From Lyophyllum atratum (lineage: Eukaryota > Basidiomycota > Agaricomycetes > Agaricales > Lyophyllaceae), in assembly GCA_014905825.1 (NCBI GenBank), contig JACGCN010000015.1:1148219-1212218 (forward strand): a stretch of 64,000 nt of DNA. Reading direction: 5' to 3'. This document shows positions 37,480-48,615 of the stretch, in pieces. Below the pieces are notes generated by a model, which was given only the letters and a program-made list of their open reading frames with translations, was not told the origin of the DNA and made no database searches. Each line of letters opens with the position of its first letter. The stretch's first letter is position 1. Position numbers and translations under genes: made by a program.

Positions 37480-39968
37480 CTAGGCAGCATACCCCTGCCC
37501 CGCGCCAGGGTACCCCTCATAGTACCCCTGCCCCCCCGTCCCCGCCCCCGCATACGCCTGTTGCTGCTGCAGCGCCTGAAAACTCTGCGCCTGCTGATGC
37601 GCCATATGCGCATGCCCATGCATCGGCGACACCGGCGGCGTCGAGCTCGGCGTCCCCCCATTACCCTGATACCGATCATGCGACGACGGCGCCGTCGCGA
37701 ACGGAGCCGAAGCGGGCGTAGACGCCCCCGAGGTCGGGGACGCGGCGTACATCCCCAGGTTCATCCCCGAGGTGAGGTTGAGGTTCAAAGCAGCGGCGGC
37801 GTAGGACTGCGCCTGCGCCTGCTGCTGCTGGTGTTGGTGGGCAGCGTACGCATAGGCATTCTGCTGCTGCTGCTGCTGCAGGTGATGCGGATGCGCACCC
37901 CCCGGCGGCGAGTTCGACGTCGTCGACGACGACACCGAATACGCCGTCGAATGCGGGCGTGGCGGGGGCGGATGCGGGTGCGTCGCATACCCGTTCTGCG
38001 CTGGCGTCACCCTCCTCGACGGCGGCGACACCCTCCCAGGGCCCGTACTCCCATTCGACATGCCCCCCTCCTGACTGGTCCTGCTCCTCCCGCCCCCCGA
38101 GCCTCTCGAGCCCGCAGGCGACACCCTCCTCTGGACCTGCCCTTGTCCCTGTCCTTGTCCTAGGGGAGACCCCGACCCGCGGTCAAATATGCTCAACGCC
38201 CCCGTGTTCCCGACAATCCCTAAGCCCGACGCGGTGATAGGACGTCCGCGCCCCTCCAGGAGGAACTCGGGCCCAAAGACAGTGTTCGGGTCCACCCCCG
38301 TCGCGTCGTTGCACAGCTCCATCACCGACAACCTGCGCGACTGCGGACGGGACTCGGATCCGTAGTCGTAGTCCTGCTGCTGTGGGTGCGGGTGCTGATG
38401 CTGTTGGTGCTGTTGGTGCTGCTGGGGGTGGTGGTGCGGGGGTTGCGGATGCGCGTACGCAGCGAGCTCCTCATACGAATGCAAGGGCCCGTCCGGGCTC
38501 GCAAAGGCGCGCTTACGGGGGTTGTGAGGCGCAGGCGGGGTGGTGCGATGGTGCTGCTGGTGTGGATCGGGGGCCTGGAAGTAGAAGGGCGAGTCTTGGG
38601 GGTGGGCACCGGTGGGAGAGGTGGAGGCGGTCGAGGAGACGGCGTCGCTGGATTCGTAGCCCGCTGGCGGGCCCTGTGGCGGAGGCAGGTCGCTATACGC
38701 GCGTTGGTAGTGAAGGGCGGGCACGCCGCCGCCGTAGAACGACTTGGAGGTGTTCAGAGCGGGGGTTGGGTAGAAAGAGGTGGCGGATGAGGAGGAAGAA
38801 GGACGGGTGGCGGTCGAGGGGCGTGGACGGAGGTGGGCGGGGAAGGGAAGGAGCTGCTGCTGCTGTTGGTGCTGCTGGTGCTGGGACGCGGGGGATGTGG
38901 GTGATGGGTAGGACTGCTGGGCCTGGTGCTGCTGCTGGTACTGGTGGAGGGTGGGGTGCTGTTGCGGGGACGGCGGGGCCGGGATCGTCGCAGCAGAGAC
39001 GATGGCTGATAGTGGCGGAAGACGTTCGCCCGAGGTGCCGGGACGGGATCCGGTGCCAGAGCGGGTGGGGTCGCCGGGTAGGCCGAAAGTGAGGGTGGGC
39101 GTGAAGGGGAGAAAGGACTGTGACTGGGCGGAAGGAAGAAAGGACTGGCTGGGGTCGCGAAAGGACTGATCACGAAAGGACTGGCTGGCCGAGTGGTGGG
39201 GACCACGTGAGCTTGGCCGGGGCTCGAGGTCCGTGGACTGGACGTGCCACGACGATGGCTGGTGGTAGAGCATCGTGTGGTGCTCGTCGTCGTATCCCGA
39301 GCTGTCGGCGCGGTGGTGGACGGGCATGGATGCGAGATCCTCCTGCTTGATCATGTCCATCCCGCCCGACACGCCGTTCCCATCCGGGCTCCCGTTCGAA
39401 TGTACACTCCCGGTCCCGGTGGGCGAATGAGGCGCGGCTGCGACAGCGCTGCTGCGACGACCACCACGCGGATTCCCGACCTTGTTGGCGGCGGCCATCG
39501 TGGCGTGCAGCGAGGTGAGATCGCGCATCATACGCTCGTTCTGCTCCTGCTTATCTGCGTGGACTGTCTGCGCGTGTTGGCGCAGATTATCGAGACGCGA
39601 GAACTGCTTGCCGCAATGACACGCGAACGGACGCTCTCCTGTGTGTTTTCTGGCGATAAGACGACGTGTGAGTAAGAGGGAACGACGGCGAGGATACAGG
39701 TAGCGTACCGGATATGGCGTGCCAGATGCTCGCTGCGAGAGAATACCATACGGCAGTCTCCGTATCCCCTGCATTGGAAGGTCTTTGCTGGGGCTGGACG
39801 GTATCGCTTGTTCACGCCGGCGATGGGGCCAGGCATATTGTGGGGGAGGGAGGTAGCAACCATAGCGGCCATATTGTTGTGTTCGTCGTTGTGGGCAGCG
39901 TCGAGCTGAGTGCCTTGGCCGGTGTTGGGATCAGGGGAGGATCGTTCAGGGGACGATTTGCGGTCCAT
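37480..39968 (-). CDS. C2H2 zinc-finger transcription factor with Gln-rich C-terminus
   Basis: Exons 39968-39709 and 39649-37480 (a 59-nt GT-AG intron with donor GTACGC) give 809 residues. The intron lies between the two His of finger 1. Finger 1 is C66-X5-C72-X12-H-X3-H ([13 protein letters not shown]). After the TGERPF linker, finger 2 reads [20 protein letters not shown] and has only one residue between its cysteines. The two-finger arrangement with SRSEHLARH and SRLDNLRQH is found in fungal nuclear regulators that bind short C/G-rich sites; targets cannot be inferred. The remaining ~690 residues are low complexity with many poly-Gln runs, His/Pro/Ser/Gly-rich, as in transactivation regions. 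The start ATG 39968 ([11 protein letters not shown]) is preceded by an open frame lacking a better start. Confidence 0.93.
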
Positions 39969-42900
39969 GAACTGGAGAAGAAAAAGGACAGCACTACATA
40001 TAAGGTGCCTGATCAATGAGATGCTAAGGCACAAAGCGGAGTTTCAACTTTGTTTGCTTTCTCTTTGGTTCAGGCCCCGCTTCCCGTCTTGGCGCCCATC
40101 CGTCCCTCCCTGGTTCTCAAGGGCGCGATGGAGCAGGTCCAAGTTCCTCGAGCAGGACACCAGAAAGAACCAGTCCCGCCGTCGTCGCGCTCCACGTCTC
40201 CCGCCCTCCTCAATCCTCCCTAACCCATCCCCTGCCTTCCCTGTGTCCCGTCAATCAAGGCAATCAAAAAAATTTAATCACTAGGCGCATTTGTCCTCGT
40301 CCATGAATCAAGTCCAATCAACCCCGTTTGTATCTTTTCATGCTCTCCCCACCGCTCGTGAGCTCGACCAACAAAAAAACCCAACTTTCTCCGAACAGTC
40401 AACCAACACCCGGGACCGGGACCCGACTCCCGGCCGCTCTATCATACCCCCCACACCGACCCTGTCTTCTGTCCATCGGATTCCTTGAACACGAAAACGT
40501 CAAAAACCGAAATACAGAATACAACAACTGCCGTTCTGCGTCTCGTGGGTCTGGAACCGATCGGCGAACGGTAAAGTTGGCACAGGCGAGATAAAGATAG
40601 ACCAGGGCGGGGTTCGTGCCTTTCCTCCCATCTGAAGCGCTTGCGCTCCGTGTCCGAGGCTACCCCTGGGTGGCGGTGCCGCCAGAGCTCTACCACTGCC
40701 CACATAGTTTCTGCGTAGATCGTTGCAGTGTATCGTACTCTAGCACCGCGTCACACATGACGCAAAGTCCAATACCCACGACTCATTCCTCGCCCGAATC
40801 TCTCACTGTACCCACACGAAAACCCTGCGTCTCCCAATCAGTATATACCGTCATACAAAACATAACATAACCCGACGCCCCATCATGATCACAGAAGCTT
40901 TCCAATCGACATCTTCCCCAACCAGCAAGTCACTGTCAGTCCTGCACAGCTGATGTCGTGACTGATCCGAGTCCGAATCCGAACTTACTTGATGGTCCAT
41001 GATACATAGCGGAATAGCGCATCGCTCCAAAAATGTCGCCGAGGCGGGGGGGGGGTACATACTACGCATCCTTCAGCGTGACTTTCAGGTGATGGGCTGA
41101 GGGTTTGACGTGTCGCACGGCGCGCACGCAGGGGGAAGGGGAAGGTCAGGTTCTTGGTCGTAGTCCCGGGTTCGTCACAATCTGCCCTTACATGCAATGG
41201 TATTGCCAATCCCGGATCCCCACTCCTCCGAGCTCAACATCGAGCACAGCGCTCAACGTTCGACGCTTAACGCTCAGGCCATCCATGACACCCTGAATGT
41301 CAGTGATGGCAAGATGGATTCTCGAACCCCACCTGACACCTGATCTGATGCGATAACATGACCAACTTCCCAGCCCGAATCCAAATCCGACCTTTCGCCA
41401 ACTCGCTCTGGTATGTTATTCCGCATTCTGGAAGCCAGACCTCCAGCAGCTGTAAGAACGTGCTCACCATATGTTTTTCATATGATACTTGGCCTCAAGG
41501 TCGCTCTACAGCATCTAAAAGGAGGATACATATGGGCCGTCGCTTCAAAGGAAGACAGAATCGGCGACGCGAGATATAGGATCTGCGAGCTTGAATGTTG
41601 GCAGCAATCCGAAGAGACGCGAGCCGTGCAATGCACTCGATACTTCCAAGGTGGCTTCCGCTGACCAGCGGCGAGAATATGCGACTGGAGGAGTGGATCT
41701 AGTCAGTGGGTGACACATGGAGGGTTCTGGTTGAACGGCTGATACAGCGCTGTTCTAGTAGGTTTCGTAGAGCCGAAGTTCTGAAGATAACACAGCGATG
41801 AGCAACAGATAAGATAAGATCAATGATTTGGTCATCGTTGTCATGAACGACGATGTTGGCACAAGCTCTGTCACCGTCTACCATCCTCGATGAACTGTCT
41901 TGCATCCAACTCGCTCACCTGATGAAAAGCTGATAGCCGCGACAGATCCTCTCAAGCTCCCCCGAGCATAACAAAAGGCATGTTCCAGGTTATCATTCGA
42001 CGCTATCATCCACTGACGCGCCCTCCAAACCAATCTCTCCATCTCGTCCAGCCAACATCGCCCTTTCTGACAGCGAAGGTTGCCCATAGCTCGACCCAAC
42101 TCCTGCCACTGCTCCCTCAAGCTTTTTCGAGACCCACACCGAACTCCGCAACACGTACAACTTCGTGATCATTCGCATGCGACGTTCGTGACCTATGTCC
42201 CCAGACCAGACTGGGTCAAGGCATGAAACAGCTCGTATTACTTCCTGGAGGTGATGGTGGTGTAATTGGAAGTCGGGGGCGGTGAGGAAACTTGCTTCAG
42301 GATCACGGTGGTAGAGCTCGCCGGAAGAAGGTACAGGTCAGCGTTCTACGTCTCCTCTCACCAATCCGTCTTCAAGCTGACTGATGGCAACTCCGGAATC
42401 GACATTTTCTTGCGGCCAGACAAGCTCCTATCGAATTGGCTGCACCACCACGGCTCGAGAAGACAACAACGGTGCCAACTACACCTTCATTGATAACCAT
42501 ACCTACACACCCGCCAGCCGAAACCTGCCTCCGAACTTGGGGTTAGATGAGAGGTTACGCGGAAAGGAGCGGCGGTTGTGTGGGCAATCTAAAGAGCAAG
42601 ATTCGTCTGTTTTCTCTCTTCCTGTATACTCATATCTAATTTCCGATACTACAAGGCCATTCTGGAGTCAACATAACTTGGTATCATTCCGTCCCGAGGG
42701 CTTCACGTCCACCTCAGGTTCTTTTGACTCAACCGATTCAACGGTACTCCGTCCGCGGCGGAAACAGTGTTCCACCACATCGACTAGTACGTCTCGCACT
42801 CCTCCTCCTACGTCGTACCTCTGATCTAGCGGCAAAGAGTGACAGTCGCCATGAGATTTTGAAACAAATATGATCCTGAGGTACACCATACGCCGAACGT

Positions 42901-43155
42901 CATTAAAGTTTGGTCGAAGGATGTAAAAGAATGAACGTATCGAGCCCCCCTTACACCGTATGACCAAAGCCCACATCGTGTCCGCCGATCCCAACGTTTG
43001 AGACGACAACCTATCAAACAACGGCCTCAAGCCATTCCCGCCACCATCAGCCCGCCGTTATTCGTACCACCACTCCCATACGACGCAGCGACGGAAGACT
43101 CGCGCAAGCATACATCCGGCGACGCACCCCCGCTGTCATAGTACCTAGGGCGAAC
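39969..43155. other. Gene-poor region
   Basis: The first ~300 bp is the 5' flank of the zinc-finger gene. The rest has only short frames. The most protein-like is 42384-42824 (+), with GANYTFIDNHTYTPASRNLP in its first half. It lacks a recognisable domain and could be an exon or a remnant of a secreted protein. The segment near 41520-41580 shares a patch with the 31.3-32.3 kb duplication. Confidence 0.4.
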
Positions 43156-43960
43156 CTACTCTGCTCCCTGGGCGGACAGGTTCAGTGTGATCGGTCCATC
43201 GCGGCGCAGCACTACCGTCTCGTAGCTGAGCGAAACTTCCGGACACCCGTGAAGAGACTGTCTTTGGGGTGGGGGTGCGTAGCGTGTCCGAGGTGGTGGT
43301 GGGCGTCGTGATTGAACAAGGCGGTCAACGGGTTTGTTGAGCGATGACAAGGGCCGCTGCTGGACATATTCGCCCGCGGACGACGGAGTTCCGTAAGGGA
43401 AATAGGGCGGGGTCGTGATCTTGGCACTGGGAGGGGACGCGACATGGGGGCGGGAGGTGGAAGGACCCTGACGCTACTGGGGAGGTGGCACGGGCATGGG
43501 CGTCGCGTTTGGATCCGATTCCATCACCATCGCATTCTGAGAGAAGAGAGCAAAGTCGCAGAAAGACCGGCGAGGACGGCGGGGTCGTCGAGGGACTGAG
43601 CCCAAAGGCGGGGGAGAAGCCGCCTTCGCCCGTGGCGCTGGCGTTATGAGACTTGCGGATGGAGGAGTTGGCGGGTTTGTGGGATCCAGTCGGTGCTGGT
43701 GCTGTCGACGCGTCGGAGAGACGAACGAGTCACCAGAGATTACCTGTCGCGTAGATAGTCAGGAAAAAAGATCAGACAAGATAAAAGAACGACGCACCGA
43801 GCGAGGAAACGTCTGGTAAATAGGCATACTCTCCACGAGAAGATGGACCACTAGAGGAGCCGTCAACCCGGGAATGGAGTGCTCCTGTCCGAGAGGAGAG
43901 GTATGTGGGCGGCGGATACGGTGGGTCCCATGGATGTGATGAGGGACGGGTTTATAAAAC
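43156..43960 (-). CDS. Probable Pro/Ser-rich gene, exon structure unresolved
   Basis: Three minus-strand segments are clearly protein-like. One is near 43930-43800 (WDPPYPPPTYLSSRTGALHS, ending at a GTGCGT donor). A middle one is near 43700-43600 (SHKPANSSIRKSHNASATGE, then GGFSPAFGLSPSTTPPSSP). The last, at 43470-43156, contains PPYFPYGTPSSAGEYVQQRP and ends LNLSAQGAE. A TAG at 43474-43476 lies between the last two in one frame. A 60-nt in-frame GTGATG...CAG segment could remove it, or the protein may end there after MPVPPPQ. I recognise no family. It may be a real gene with undetected introns or a pseudogene. Confidence 0.45.
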
Positions 43961-44790
43961 CGTCGGTGGACAAGCAGACGCTCAGCGAGAGGTGGTATCA
44001 AAGGCGAACATTCGAAAATTCAGGCGGCAAACATGTGAGGGTCCTCCACCCGATCTGCGTTGTTGGACGTGAGGGATGCATCGATGGACGGTCACGCTGG
44101 CACGTCCGAATATGGCGTTGATGAGCGGAGGTGCTTCTCATGCGGCGTTCTATCCCACTCGGTACGCGCAGACGCCAATGTTTGAACCCGTATGTTTGTG
44201 TAATTCCGACGCAGAAGTTGGCCCCCTGCCCCGATCGAGCTGTGGTAGTAAATCTGTAAGGGTGGGTGGCATGGTTAGAGAGCTGCAGTTGAGAAGGGCC
44301 CAGAACACGCACCACGACGGCTCCCCCAACTTGCGGTTTGCTGTTCCCTCCCTCGCCATCTCACGTCCCTTTGAGAGCGCTGTTTCTATAGTTGGAGTAG
44401 CTTCGGTACAGAATAAGCCTAGGGGGCTGATCAGTACAGATATACAAGACGAAACCACAACGAGGCAGAATATAGCTTACATTGGGAGACCCAGTGCACG
44501 TCAGTGGAGAGCAGACCCAAGGCAGATGGCGGGAGGAGGCAAGAAGACATGTGAACAAGTGTTGCGTCATCCGAGCGCTCCGTTCCGATCACGGCGCGGA
44601 ACACAAGTGGGTTTGGTTGACTTTATCTTTGCTTAATTTTGAGTCTACCCTTACCACCACCGAAGGCCACGCCAACCTCGCCGTACCTCCGTTCGCGTTC
44701 GAACGTTCAACCTCCGCTTCGACGTTTGGAGCCTCGAGGGCTTGCCGCTCGGGATTCGCCCATGTGGTCTGAACACAGACTCCTGTGTGC
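43961..44790. other. No supported gene
   Basis: Short overlapping frames on both strands (for example 44076-44636 + and 44150-44458 -) show no domain or splice chain. Confidence 0.45.
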
Positions 44791-45242
44791 TTATCCTCGA
44801 ACACCCCACACGTCAAATACGGGGTGGAGGCGAGACATGGAGCGAGGGAGGTCGAGGAGGTAGGAGGAGAGGCCGTGACGAGCGAGAATTTTGAAAGGAC
44901 CTAGGCGTCGGTAGTCGAATTTGTTAGTCGGTCTTGTAGTCTTGATGTTACGACGCAGTAGCCAAACTTGGTTGTCGGGTTTGAATTGGGGTGCCGGTGA
45001 GTGTCTTCGGTCGTAATACTTGGCCATGTATTCGTTGGAATGATTGAGTTCGGCGCGAAGTTCTTCGTGGATGATTTGAAGGCGATCGGCGAGTTCGGTG
45101 GCTGCTGGATTGGTGGTTCTGTCGGTGATGCGAACTTCGAAGTCGGGGTGGAAACCGAGATTGGCGTAGAAGGGAGATTGTTGAGTAGAAGAATTTTTAT
45201 AGTTATTGAAAGAAAACTCAGCGAGGGCGAGATAGTCGGACT
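44791..45242 (-). mobile_element. Truncated Ty3/gypsy polyprotein: end of integrase
   Basis: An open minus-strand frame of about 150 codons runs from 45242 to 44791 with the typical end of a gypsy integrase: LAEFSFNNYKNSSTQQSPFY, then a helical stretch, YYDRRHSPAPQFKP, QVWLLRRNIKTTRP, RRLGPFKIL and SRLHPVF. These match the integrase catalytic-core end and the GPY/F-type C-terminal region. After HPVF the similarity to the family stops, and nothing of RT, protease or LTR is seen either side. It is a broken fragment, abutting a duplicated G/T-rich block on its 5' side. Confidence 0.93.
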
Positions 45243-45392
45243 AGGGTTATCAGGGGGGTTTTTTTTGGACCCGGGTTGGACGTCGGGTTGGAAACTTTTT
45301 AGGTATAGGGTGGAGGGCAGGGAAGGGTAGGGCTGGGGGTTTAGGGTTATCAGGGGGTTTTTTTTGGACCCGGGTTGGACGTCGGGTTGGAA
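45243..45392 (+). repeat. ~50-bp direct repeat pair, 100 bp apart
   Basis: AGGGTTATCAGGGGG, a T8 run and GGACCCGGGTTGGACGTCGG occur at 45243-45294 and again at 45343-45392, nearly identical. The pair begins where the gypsy integrase fragment ends, so it may be part of the same element or a rearrangement scar. Confidence 0.9.
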
Positions 45393-45484
45393 ACAAAAAT
45401 CTCTGGGTGAGGATTTGAAAATCTATTTATAGATGTCCTCAAAAAAGCTTATTTTTGAAGAAGCATTGTCACGTGCCTCATGTG

Positions 45485-45513
45485 ACTTCTTGTATGTACC
45501 GTGGTTTATGTAA
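45485..45513 (+). repeat. Recurrent short sequence, copy A
   Basis: TCTTGTATGTACCGTGGTTT followed by ATGTAAT. It is one of four plus-strand copies of a TTGTAGTMTGTACYGTTGATTATGTAA-like sequence between 45.4 and 50.5 kb. With copy D it also shares an upstream ATGTCACGTGCCT-like stretch. Confidence 0.7.
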
Positions 45514-45664
45514 TGCAATGCTATCCATTCAATTTGGGCTCGGAGGAATTAACAGTGAAGTCAATTTAAACCGCCGTAGGTGTAATCCATACATTGTTGC
45601 TAACAAGTGGCAGAACACAGAAAATATGTTACCATATGTCGATTCCTATTTGTGAGATATGAAC

Positions 45665-45762
45665 CTCGTCAAGCCTCATTCATCGGATAAGTAACCCTCA
45701 ATTTCCCCTCTGGTTTCCAACACTACGTCGACATTAAATCGTGTTTGGGCTTGGCTTTATAC
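45665..45762 (-). repeat. Decayed partial copy of the 3' end of the neighbouring 146-residue gene
   Basis: The segment shares CTCATTCATC, AACCCTC, ATTTCC and GGTTTCCAACACTACGTCGAC with 45822-45880, which encodes the end of the next gene (VVLETEEIEGYFSDSDE). Substitutions and indels break the frame. It is a partial tandem duplicate lying directly downstream of the intact copy. Confidence 0.75.
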
Positions 45763-45821
45763 CTAACAAGCAACGGAGGACAGAGGATATAAAAAAAGTT
45801 GTGGGATATACACCAGCCGCC

Positions 45822-46379
45822 TCATTCATCTGAATCCGAGAAATAACCCTCGATTTCCTCGGTTTCCAACACTACGTCGACGTTGTATTGTGGCCGGGAC
45901 TGGCCTGCGGAGGGGGTGTGGAACCGCACGCCCACGTCGCCGATGCAAAATCTGAGCTCTTCAACTTCGCAACCACCCCCATCTGCAACTATCTGTGCCA
46001 AGACCATGGTCCATACTGAGGAGGCATAAATGTCTACCCGCATCCAGTTGTCCATTCGCAGCAGTGTTATGAGCACGGTCGGCATGTGAACTTCATGAAT
46101 CTGTATTTGCAATATCTTGCATCGTATGTCGACATCCCATCCCTCAGGGCCTTCTACAATGTGGATGTCCGCCCTACCCCCTACTCCTTCCACTGTCTGT
46201 ATTAGACGTGAGACTGAGAAAAAAAAAAATCAGTTCCGCAAGCTTTAATGTCATAATGACACGTCCGCTGTAAAATTCGACCCATTAATCATTGGCTTAG
46301 GCTGGTATTAGCGCCAAAACATAAACTTACCACCGTTGGGATGTGTATTAACTGTGAGGGCATCAACGGATGTTGGCAT
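45822..46379 (-). CDS. Small spliced gene, 146 residues, unknown function
   Basis: Exons 46379-46331 and 46213-45822 are joined across a 117-nt GT-AG intron (donor GTAAGT, acceptor TTTTTCTCAG after a long A/T run). The protein starts MPTSVDALTVNTHPNG. It has a central part with regular alternating hydrophobic residues (VDIRCKILQIQIHEVHMP, TVLITLLRMDNWMRVDIYAS) and ends in an acidic EGYFSDSDE. There is no signal peptide or membrane span. The fold is probably beta-rich, by pattern. A decayed copy of its 3' end lies just downstream. I recognise no family. The clean splice phases and the composition make it a real gene or a recent remnant. Confidence 0.75.
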
Positions 46380-46492
46380 TGCGTTCGATTGCGTGAAGTC
46401 CTGGCGCGGCTTGGGAGCCTGTTTGTTCCTGACGCCGGCTGATTTATATTATTGATGGAGTGCTCCGTTCACGATCCCTACTCTGTGAATGG

Positions 46493-46526
46493 GACTTCTT
46501 GTAGTCTGTACTGTTGATTATGTAAC
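46493..46526 (+). repeat. Recurrent short sequence, copy B
   Basis: TTCTTGTAGTCTGTACTGTT, then GATTATGTAAC. This copy lies 114 bp upstream of the start of the minus-strand 146-residue gene, so it is not a 3' UTR of that gene. Confidence 0.7.
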
Positions 46527-46617
46527 CCTCCAGCTCTCACAACATGATAGCCCCTGCGTGTCAGTCAATTTTGGAACTATCGATCCTATCCATGTTTTAC
46601 CTCATCTTCCCGATATT

Positions 46618-46699
46618 CACATATTCTCGAAGGTGGCCTTTTACTGGTATGCCCCATCCACATATTCTCGAAGGCGGCCTTTTACTGGTATGCCCCGTC
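46618..46699 (+). repeat. 41-bp tandem duplication
   Basis: Two copies (46618-46658 and 46659-46699) begin CACATATTCTCGAAGG and differ at about two positions. Confidence 0.9.
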
Positions 46700-47322
46700 C
46701 CCTAATTTTCCTTCTGGACCGGGTAAGGCGCGCCAGGTTTCACTTTTGGACTCTTAAGCCAAATCTAGTGTCAATGGTTGGCCATATATCGTTAAATTCA
46801 TCCTCGTGCATCGTGATCTTTATGAGCTTCTGTGGATCCACTGGTTCATATGCATTTCCCTATACGTAAGTAACGTAAACACGCGTGGAAATGGCATCGT
46901 GTCCATCTAGTCGCCTTCCTTTATGTTTCAGGCGGCTGAGCCTGCTTCCCTCCATATAACTTTAAGTTCCTTTGAGTTGAAGCAACCGACGACAACCGGT
47001 TGCGCACGGTTCAGTCGTCGGTTGCAGGTCCCCTGTAAGTTTTGCAACCGGTCCGGGTTGCGGTTGCGGCCAAAATGGGCCAAAAACCGGACCGGACCGG
47101 ACTTCGAAAGCCTAACTTTAACGTCTAAAAATCTCTTAGAAAATGTACAAACTAGTGTATTTTAAGTCACACTGAGCGGCGCACTTATCTGTACCTTATA
47201 TTACATAGCTCTTCCGTTACCTAGCCTCTTCAAACTTCAGTTCTCCCGTTACCTAGCCCCTTCGATCTTCAATCTTTGCCTGACTTCCTCGTTAACACGT
47301 GTCTCTTCCTGGCCACCTTGTC

Positions 47323-47627
47323 GGTGCTGTATCCTTTTTTTGGTCATATTAATCTGCCTCGTGTGCCGATTTGTTTCCCTCCAGTGTCGCGTTTATAGAA
47401 TCCAAGAATCCCGCAAAATTCCTTCTGGACCAGGTAAGGCACTCCAGGGTTCATTGTCTACCCTTATCACGGTGCTGTATCCTTTTTTTGGTCATATTAA
47501 TCTGCCTCGTGTGCCGATTTGTTTCCTTCCAGTGGCGCCTTTATAGAATCCAAGAATCCCGCAAAATTCCTTCTGGACCAGGTAAGGCACTCCAGGGTTC
47601 CAGGGTTCATTCTGTACACTTATCAGA
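47323..47627 (+). repeat. 148-bp tandem duplication
   Basis: Unit 1 (47323-47470) and unit 2 (47471-about 47627) both start GGTGCTGTATCC, then T7, and are nearly identical. Unit 2 has an extra CCAGGGTT. The end of each unit (TTCCTTCTGGACCAGGTAAG) also resembles 46704-46728. The following sequence (GGTTGGCC...TCGTCCTCGTG) resembles 46775-46810, so a larger block from 46.5 to 46.86 kb is duplicated at 47.5-47.72 kb. Confidence 0.9.
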
Positions 47628-47862
47628 TTCTGCACATTGACGGTTGGCCCTGACCCTTTGAATTCGTCCTCGTGTATGTTGTACTTATGGAAGTTCTGCG
47701 GATCTATTGCTGCCTACGCAGGAACTGTTTCGCGAGTAATCTTGGTCCTGCGTGGTAAAACCCCTATTTTCTTTCCCTTAAATTGCTGCCTGCTCCGCCT
47801 GCTCTTCCCCATATCCCCCAAGCACTTCTACTTCCCAGCCACTCTCCCATACGTGAAAACAA

Positions 47863-48433
47863 ATGCAGTCCAACGAAAGTAAGTTAATTGCTGGCTAGTA
47901 TGACACATTATCTGATCCAGTCCAAGCAGACGACCCTGGTGCGACCGCCGGCCCTGTGGTAAATGTGGTAAAGGACAAACCGAAGGAAGTGGCTGCATCG
48001 AACGATGAGTCTAAGCCGTGAGCACATATCCATAATAACCGTCTTACGACATGCCTGACAATTCTCTGCAGCAGCGGGAACTCTCCGTCCGACCTAACCG
48101 CAGCCACCGACAGCTGCCTCTCTTCTCCTGACAGCAGCGATCTGGCTCAGACTGCATGCGCCGCAAACGATAGCGCTGGCAGCCCGGGCGTCGATAACCC
48201 TGCCAAGCGTGTCGCGCCCGGGACCACCGTGGACTCCGTGGTACCCCTCGACCCCGGTGAGTTTTTAAATGGGGCCTTGCTGTCTGATGCTGAAAGTGCT
48301 TCCTTCAGTCACCCTCGCTATTTGGAAGCAGCATCTGGAGAAGGATGACGATGATGATTGTGGTTGCGAGTCCGAGTTTGGGCGGGATGATGACGGTGAA
48401 GTTCGCCACTACGGAGAGGACTGCCTGAACTGA
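47863..48433 (+). CDS. Small spliced acidic protein, 140 residues, unknown function
   Basis: Exons are 47863-47878, 47921-48017, 48072-48256 and 48309-48433. Introns are 42, 54 and 52 nt with donors GTAAGT, GTGAGC and GTGAGT, and all phases agree. The N-terminal two thirds is Ala/Asp/Ser/Pro-rich and probably disordered. The C-terminus (VTLAIWKQHLEKDDDD, then CGCESEFGRDDDGEV, then YGEDCLN) is strongly acidic with three cysteines. There is no signal peptide or membrane span. I recognise no family. It is followed 157 bp later by copy C of the recurrent sequence. Confidence 0.75.
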
Positions 48434-48589
48434 GTATGCAAGCTCATGGTCGTGGCTGTTGAAAAAACCGTACCCGATGCATTTGTTATGTGTAGCTAGC
48501 ACAGTGCCTGTACTCTCTTTTTTTTCATTCTTTTTCTTATTTCCTTTTTTCCCTTCGACAACACATCCCCCTTCTCCTCCCCTGTGCCG

Positions 48590-48615
48590 TTGTCTGTACC
48601 ATTGATTATGTAATC
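48590..48615 (+). repeat. Recurrent short sequence, copy C
   Basis: TTGTCTGTACCATTGATTAT, then GTAATC. Similarity to copy D continues for about 170 bp downstream (TTCAATGTTTGCCTA against TTCAAGGATTGCCTA, and TTTATCGTTGC). Both could be 3' flanks of paralogous genes. Confidence 0.75.

Noticed and set aside
37443..38163. Arg/Pro-rich plus frames opposite the zinc-finger gene
   Set aside because: Shadows of CAG/CTG-rich poly-Gln coding sequence on the minus strand.
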